A DNA stretch of 64,000 bases from Natronocella acetinitrilica (lineage in GTDB: Bacteria > Pseudomonadota > Gammaproteobacteria > Nitrococcales > Aquisalimonadaceae), in contig NZ_JALJXV010000006.1 of the NCBI RefSeq assembly GCF_024170285.1, forward strand, positions 248,001 to 312,000. The letters run 5' to 3'. Shown here piece after piece: positions 60,042 to 64,000 of the stretch. The notes under the pieces were generated by a model. The model made no database searches. It was not told where the DNA came from and saw only the letters and a list, made by a program, of their open reading frames with translations. The translations under genes and the position numbers were made by a program. Numbering within the stretch: the stretch's first letter is position 1; every line of letters begins with the position of its first letter.

Positions 60042-61499
60042 TCAGCGACTCAGGTAAACCGTCTTGGTCTGCGAGAAGAACTCAAGCCCGGTGCGCCCGG
60101 ATTCACGGAAGGTCGATGTGCTCGACCGCTTCAGACCACCGAACGGGGCGTTGATCAGGTTCCCGGTCGTGGTGCCGTTGACCTTGACCGTGCCCGCTTC
60201 AATTTCCAGCGGAAAGCGCTGGATATAACGGAAATCGTTGGTGACCAGGGAAGCAGACAATCCATACTCGACGTCATTGGCCTTGGCGATGGCATCGTCG
60301 TAGTCCTTGACCTCGATAATGGCGATCACCGGGCCGAAGATCTCTTCCTTGGCGATACGCATGTCCTGCGTCACGTCGGTGAACACTGCCGGCGAGACGT
60401 AGTAGCCCTTGTCGAAGTGTCCGCCGGTCAGCCGCTCGCCTCCGCAAAGGTGGGTTGCCTCCGACTTTCCGATCTCAACGTACTTGAGCACATTGTCGAG
60501 CTGCGACTTGGTGGCCAGCGGGGTAATCACCACACCCTCTTCCATACCGCTGCCAATCTTGAGCCCCTTCACCTTCTCCAGCAGCTTCTCCGTGTAGGCC
60601 TTGCGAATGCCTGGGGTGACCAGCACACGGCTCGTCCCCGTGCAGGCCTGCCCGGTGAGGGAGAAGCCGCCATTGACCGTCAGTGTGACTGCCCGATCAA
60701 GATCCGCATCGTCAAGGATGATGAGCGGGTTCTTGCCACCCAGCTCCATCTGGGTGCGGGTCGTGATCGGCACGGAGCGCTGGATATGCTCACCGGCTGC
60801 CGTGGAACCGGTAAAGGAGATGGCACGGACGGTCGCCGGTTCGGTGATGGCCGCGCCGATGTCCCGGGCGCCACCGGTGATGAAGTTGAGCACCCCTTTC
60901 GGCAGCCCAGCCGCCTCGAAAGCCTCGACCAGGCGCGTCGCGATCAACGGTGCATCCGAAGACGGCTTGAAGATCACGGTATTACCATTGATCAGGGCCG
61001 GGCCGATCTTCCTCGACGGAATGGAGATCGGGAAATTCCAGGGCGTAATGACAGTGACCACACCGAGAGGCTCGCGCTGCGTGTAGACCAGCGTCTTGCT
61101 GTCATCAGTGGGGAACGTCTCACCGTAAAGGGTCTGGCCTTCCACGGCGTAGAATCGCAGCGTCTGCGCAGAGCGCATTACCTCACCGCGGCTCGCGGCA
61201 AGCTGCTTTCCCTCTTCCCTTGTGAGTTCTTCCGCAAACTGATCGGCGTTGGCCTCGAGGTGATCAGCGGCCGCATTGAGAATCTTCGCCCGCTTTGAAA
61301 GAGGTGTCTGCTTCCACTCGGCCAATGCAGCCTGTGCCGCACTGATGGCGCGCGCCGCATCGTCCGCGACAGAAGCCTGGAAGGTGCCGATGAGGTCGTC
61401 GGTGTCGGCAGGGTTCCGGTTCTCGAAGGTCTTGCCGGAAACACTCTTGCACCACTCACCGTCGATATAGTTATTGAATTCGCCTGCTGTGCTGGCCAA
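60042..61499 (-). CDS. Aldehyde dehydrogenase, semialdehyde type
   Basis: 485 aa NAD(P)-dependent enzyme. Motifs: ITPWNFPISIPSRKIGPALI, FTGSTAAGEHIQ, catalytic Glu in MELGGKNPLIILDDADLD and catalytic Cys in TGQACTGTSRVLV, with GPVIAIIEV and the C-terminal FGGLKRSSTSTFRESGR. Sequence style is that of 2,5-dioxovalerate (alpha-ketoglutarate semialdehyde) dehydrogenases. It would oxidise a semialdehyde to an acid entering the TCA cycle. Confidence 0.92.
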   Translation of the reverse strand: MASTAGEFNNYIDGEWCKSVSGKTFENRNPADTDDLIGTFQASVADDAARAISAAQAALAEWKQTPLSKRAKILNAAADHLEANADQFAEELTREEGKQLAASRGEVMRSAQTLRFYAVEGQTLYGETFPTDDSKTLVYTQREPLGVVTVITPWNFPISIPSRKIGPALINGNTVIFKPSSDAPLIATRLVEAFEAAGLPKGVLNFITGGARDIGAAITEPATVRAISFTGSTAAGEHIQRSVPITTRTQMELGGKNPLIILDDADLDRAVTLTVNGGFSLTGQACTGTSRVLVTPGIRKAYTEKLLEKVKGLKIGSGMEEGVVITPLATKSQLDNVLKYVEIGKSEATHLCGGERLTGGHFDKGYYVSPAVFTDVTQDMRIAKEEIFGPVIAIIEVKDYDDAIAKANDVEYGLSASLVTNDFRYIQRFPLEIEAGTVKVNGTTTGNLINAPFGGLKRSSTSTFRESGRTGLEFFSQTKTVYLSR

Positions 61500-61560
61500 G
61501 GCTGAAACCTCTCTTTGATTGAATGGATTCTCGACAGGGCGGGAGCCGAGACATCAGGAA

Positions 61561-61601
61561 AATACAAAACCAGCGCATCGCCCCTGTCCCGTGCGATGCG
61601 C
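61561..61601 (-). terminator. Hairpin between HDO 2 and aldehyde dehydrogenase
   Basis: GCGCATCGC and GCGATGCGC with an 11-nt loop, followed on the minus strand by TGGTTTTGTATTTT. It may partly end the HDO 2 transcript before the aldehyde dehydrogenase gene. Confidence 0.65.
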
Positions 61602-61657
61602 CGGTTGTCTTGTTACCGCGCCAGTCACGACGCACCAGCGGGTGCATCGTTGACGCA

Positions 61658-62479
61658 GCAGCAGCCCTCAGGCGGCTTCTGAGATGCCGATTTCCGAGAG
61701 CGGCACGTCCTTGGCCACGTAGTCGTAGTACAGCGCCGTGGTGTAGAGCAGACGCATCTGCGCACCGATCTCGCAGATCTTCAGGCAGGCCTGCTGCAAC
61801 TCCACCGTGTCCGCATGCTCCAGCACGATCTGGTAGCCACGCTCACCGTGAATCTCGTCGGAGACGATGTGCAGATCGAAGAACTCGACCTCCTCATCGG
61901 TGAAGCCGTACTTCTCACGCAGCGTCGGCGTCTGACGGCGGTAGATCGACGGCACCTGGCTCTCGAGGCCAACCACCAGACCGGCCACCGCAACAACCCA
62001 ATGCTCGCGCATCGCCACCGAATAGCACCACGCCTGCAGGCCACGGGTCGTCGGCGACATGTTGTCCGGGTCCACAACCCGCTCGCCCGTCGTGCCACAG
62101 GCCTCGGCGAAGCGAATCAGCAGATCCGTGTGGCGGTCACCACCGATCTCCTCTTCATACATGTTCTGCAGCATGAAGTCCTTCGCTTCCTGGCAATGAT
62201 CCGGCGTGCGCGCATAGATATAGGCCAGATAGTCCGCGAACGGACCCACGTAGTGATAGTGATTCTCCGCCCAGCGGGCAAGATGATCACGGTCAAGCTT
62301 GCCGCTCGCCCAGGCAATGCTGAACGGCGCCTTGTTCGCACTCTTGCCCTTGATCGCATCTTCCAGCGCAGTGCGGAACGTATCCCGATCCATCAACTCT
62401 GCCATGTCTATGCTCCTCAATATTGCTCGCCCGACCGCCGACTCTCGACCTACACGGGCTGTCACTTGCGACAGCTTCC
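61658..62479. repeat. Segmental duplication, copy 2 (HDO gene plus leader)
   Basis: Partner of 55928-56748. Base differences are rare and mostly silent. The inter-copy distance is about 5.7 kb and the copies are in direct orientation, so recombination could delete the genes between them. Confidence 0.9.
61668..62405 (-). CDS. Heme-oxygenase-like diiron oxidase, TenA/PqqC/CADD family (HDO 2)
   Basis: 245 aa, differing from HDO 1 at about four residues (D for N in VVDPDN, and a different C-terminal tail, EIGISEAA for EIGMPVAA). All six iron ligands (E85, H92, E148, H179, D183, H186) are kept. It heads the leftward HDO 2-aldehyde dehydrogenase-GlcG series. The near identity with HDO 1 suggests recent duplication or gene conversion rather than division of labour; a dosage or dual-promoter role is possible. 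Confidence 0.88.
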   Translation of the reverse strand: MAELMDRDTFRTALEDAIKGKSANKAPFSIAWASGKLDRDHLARWAENHYHYVGPFADYLAYIYARTPDHCQEAKDFMLQNMYEEEIGGDRHTDLLIRFAEACGTTGERVVDPDNMSPTTRGLQAWCYSVAMREHWVVAVAGLVVGLESQVPSIYRRQTPTLREKYGFTDEEVEFFDLHIVSDEIHGERGYQIVLEHADTVELQQACLKICEIGAQMRLLYTTALYYDYVAKDVPLSEIGISEAA

Positions 62480-62540
62480 AACTCGTCCGGAACCTGTCGG
62501 GATGTGGGGAGACTGCTTGCGCACTCACCCGAAATCATTT

Positions 62541-62557
62541 TTGTATACTATATACTA
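62541..62557 (-). promoter_or_regulatory. Operator TGTATA-CTA-TATACT upstream of HDO 2
   Basis: TTGTATACTATATACTA, matching the HDO 1 operator over 16 of 17 bases although surrounding sequence differs. About 137 nt before the HDO 2 ATG, the same distance as at HDO 1. Also faces GntR 2. The 62406-62734 gap otherwise holds no gene. Confidence 0.75.
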
Positions 62558-62734
62558 ATGGCTAAAACGTAGCGCCTGACCCGCCACCTGTCAAGGAACC
62601 GACGGGTGGCCAGACCGGCTGTTACCGACCATGATCGGGCGTCTGCATAACGAAAATACTCCCGGGAGGATACGTCACGTCCCTCCAATCGGGATCAGGC
62701 GTGACGTGCTCGAGGGCTTTTCAACGGGGGAGCG

Positions 62735-63451
62735 ATGGTGAAAAGGAACCGACCCGGACAGGCCAGCCCAATGGTCGAAAGACTCAGACGGGATCTCATC
62801 AACGGGCGATTCGCGGCCGGACAAAAACTCGCCATCACCACGCTTCGGGAGACCTACTCCGTTGGCCTCAGCCCCCTCCGCGAGGCACTGAACCACCTCG
62901 CCGCAACCGGACTGCTGATACAGGAGACCCAGCGCGGATTCCGCGTACCAGCACTGAGCCTCTCCGAGCTGGAAGACCTCGCCCTGCTCCGCAAGCAACT
63001 GGAGTCCACCGCGCTGGAACGAGCGATCGCGCGAGGCGACGCCGATTGGGAATCGGAGTTGCTTGCAGCCGCGCATCGGTTAACGCGGACCACGGAGGGC
63101 GACGCGGATCAGGACACCTGGGAGCGGCGTCATTCGGAATTTCACCAGGCACTTGTGTCAGCATGCGACTCACCCTGGCTCGAGCGCCTGATCGCGCAAC
63201 TGCATGATCATTTCGATCGATACCGACGAGCCGCCACCCCGGACCGAGACATGCGGCGGATACTCGATGGCCATCATGACGAGTTGGTTCGCCTGACATT
63301 GCAGCGTGACAGTAAAGGCGCCTGCCAACTGCTTGAGGAACACATCCATCTCGCCCATCAGGCAACCGCATCCGGCGCCACGCAATCGCAGTCTGCGGCG
63401 CCCTCCGAGCATGGGCATGCGTCGATTGACAGGCGCCGGAGCGCTCCCTAG
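62735..63451 (+). CDS. GntR-family regulator, FadR/FCD type (2)
   Basis: 238 aa. Winged helix PMVERLRRDLINGRFAAGQK with recognition segment TYSVGLSPLREALNHLA, then an FCD domain with likely metal ligands (RRHSEFHQAL, GHHDELVRLT, EEHIHLAHQ). Paralogous in type but not close in sequence to GntR 1. Divergent from HDO 2, so one of the two should read the shared TGTATAC operators. Confidence 0.9.
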   Translation: MVKRNRPGQASPMVERLRRDLINGRFAAGQKLAITTLRETYSVGLSPLREALNHLAATGLLIQETQRGFRVPALSLSELEDLALLRKQLESTALERAIARGDADWESELLAAAHRLTRTTEGDADQDTWERRHSEFHQALVSACDSPWLERLIAQLHDHFDRYRRAATPDRDMRRILDGHHDELVRLTLQRDSKGACQLLEEHIHLAHQATASGATQSQSAAPSEHGHASIDRRRSAP

Positions 63452-63467
63452 AATCCTGAGTTCTTCA

Positions 63468-63542
63468 GGACGCGTAGCTCAGCGGGAGAGCACTGCCTTC
63501 ACACGGCAGGGGTCGCTGGTTCAATCCCAGCCGCGTCCACCA
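63468..63542 (+). tRNA. tRNA-Val(CAC)
   Basis: 75 nt including CCA. Acceptor GGACGCG/CGCGTCC, D arm TAGCTCAGCGGGAGAGCA, anticodon arm CTGCC-TTCACAC-GGCAG (anticodon CAC), T arm GCTGG-TTCAATC-CCAGC. Followed by an integrase gene, so its 3' end is a likely attachment site. Confidence 0.95.
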
Positions 63543-63550
63543 AGAAAATC

Positions 63551-63585
63551 AAGGGCTTGCAGCCATGCTGCGGGCCCTTTTTCTT
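63551..63585 (+). terminator. tRNA-Val terminator
   Basis: AAGGGC...GCCCTT with inner TGCAG/CTGC pairs, then TTTTTCTTTTT. A standard Rho-independent terminator 9 nt after the tRNA. Confidence 0.8.
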
Positions 63586-63587
63586 TT

Positions 63588-63617
63588 TGGGGACAATCTG
63601 GGGACAATTTGGGGACA
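63588..63617. repeat. Three GGGGACA direct repeats, 11-bp period
   Basis: GGGGACA starts at 63589, 63600 and 63611, separated by ATCT and ATTT. One repeat per helical turn, between the tRNA and the integrase gene, fits arm-type binding sites of a tyrosine integrase. Confidence 0.7.
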
Positions 63618-63698
63618 GTCAGCTTTTTTGAGGCATCCCTTGCCAGCGCCCGCCGTTGAACACTTTCGCCATGTCGACCAACCAGAAGAGGTGTTGAC

Positions 63699-64000
63699 TT
63701 GGCAACAATCGAGAAAAAAAGCAGTGGTCGCTGGCGGGCGCGGATCAGGCGCACCGGTCACCCGCAACTCTCTCAGACGTTCACCACGAAGGCAGAGGCC
63801 ATGCGCTGGGCAAGGCAGGCGGAGGTCGCGCTCGACGGTGGCGCGCATATCGATGGCGGCACCCCCGCGCCTTCCTACCCTGCCCAACCGCCACTCGCCG
63901 GGGCACCAGCAGTCGGTAGTAACGGGCCTTCCGGCGAAACCACGCTGGGCGAGTTGCTCGCGCTCTATCGCGATGTGGAATCTCCACAGCATCGTGGCGC
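63699..64000 (+). CDS. Tyrosine integrase, N-terminal part (runs off the window)
   Basis: Open to the window edge. Begins at TTG 63699 with AGAGG upstream: LATIEKKSSGRWRARIRRTG, the basic arm-binding start of phage-type integrases, then TFTTKAEAMRWARQAEVALD and TLGELLALYRDVE, the beginning of a core-binding domain. The catalytic domain is outside the window. Adjacent to tRNA-Val, so it marks a second integrated element. Confidence 0.8.
   Translation, partial: MATIEKKSSGRWRARIRRTGHPQLSQTFTTKAEAMRWARQAEVALDGGAHIDGGTPAPSYPAQPPLAGAPAVGSNGPSGETTLGELLALYRDVESPQHRG

Noticed and set aside
59874-61298. 474-codon open frame on the plus strand over the aldehyde dehydrogenase
   Set aside because: Mirror frame of a certain gene; no ribosome site or recognisable domain.

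Overview
The window looks like a chromosomal segment of a motile, probably halophilic or haloalkaliphilic gammaproteobacterium (Ectothiorhodospiraceae-like; this is inference). The grounds are the high GC content, the Pseudomonas-style flagellar order (flgB-I, cheR, cheV facing flgA-flgM-flgN) with sigma-54 and sigma-28 promoters, a BCCT-type betaine transporter, and GC-rich tRNA and gltX context.

Region 1 (1-11.2 kb) is core chromosome. flgBCDEFGHI run leftward from a sigma-54 promoter, preceded by cheR and cheV, with flgA (sigma-54) and flgM-flgN (sigma-28) running rightward. A 265-bp MITE-like element with perfect inverted ends sits between flgC and flgD, and a REPIN-like pair lies after flgI.

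Region 2 (11.2-47.4 kb) is a genomic island. A 49-bp copy of the 3' part of tRNA-Ala(GGC) at 11196-11244 directly repeats the intact tRNA-Ala at 47334-47409. A DUF4224 protein and a tyrosine recombinase lie just inside the right end. The strong terminator that should follow tRNA-Ala is stranded at the left end, about 36 kb away. Cargo from left to right: orphan antitoxin-like protein; MTA phosphorylase; a Fic protein bracketed by two paralogous 26-29 aa single-span membrane peptides; a complete type II CBASS operon (capV patatin, DncV-type CD-NTase, Cap2 E1/E2, Cap3 JAB protease) facing a sigma-like / unknown / ImmA-like operon; an AraC-adaptor-RND-K+ channel operon; a run encoding an AttH/CrtC-type lipocalin, two beta-barrel proteins, an MscS channel and a multidomain lipoprotein; a BCCT carrier with an unusual solute-binding protein; and a decayed type I restriction locus (hsdM frameshift, hsdS cut by IS1380), a VapBC-like pair, a second orphan antitoxin, a further tRNA-like remnant and an array of G6/C6 hairpins.

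Region 3 (47.4-63.5 kb) starts with gltX followed by tRNA-Ala (core), then a compact set of catabolic genes with two FadR-type GntR regulators. It encodes an ornithine cyclodeaminase-like enzyme, a large permease, an FMN/2Fe-2S reductase, a YciI-like protein, a dienelactone hydrolase-like protein, two small 2Fe-2S ferredoxins, a creatininase-type amidohydrolase, an aspartate dehydrogenase-like enzyme, a GlcG/HbpS protein, a semialdehyde dehydrogenase and two nearly identical heme-oxygenase-like diiron oxidases (HDOs) with all six iron ligands. The same TGTATA-CTA-TATAC operator lies upstream of both HDO genes, and related TGTATAC/GTATACA sites lie upstream of the GntR/permease and creatininase promoters. 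I infer an undescribed amine or amino-acid degradation pathway built on an HDO fed by its own ferredoxins and reductase.

Region 4 (63.5-64 kb) has tRNA-Val(CAC), three 11-bp direct repeats and the start of another tyrosine integrase, so a second integrated element begins at the right edge.
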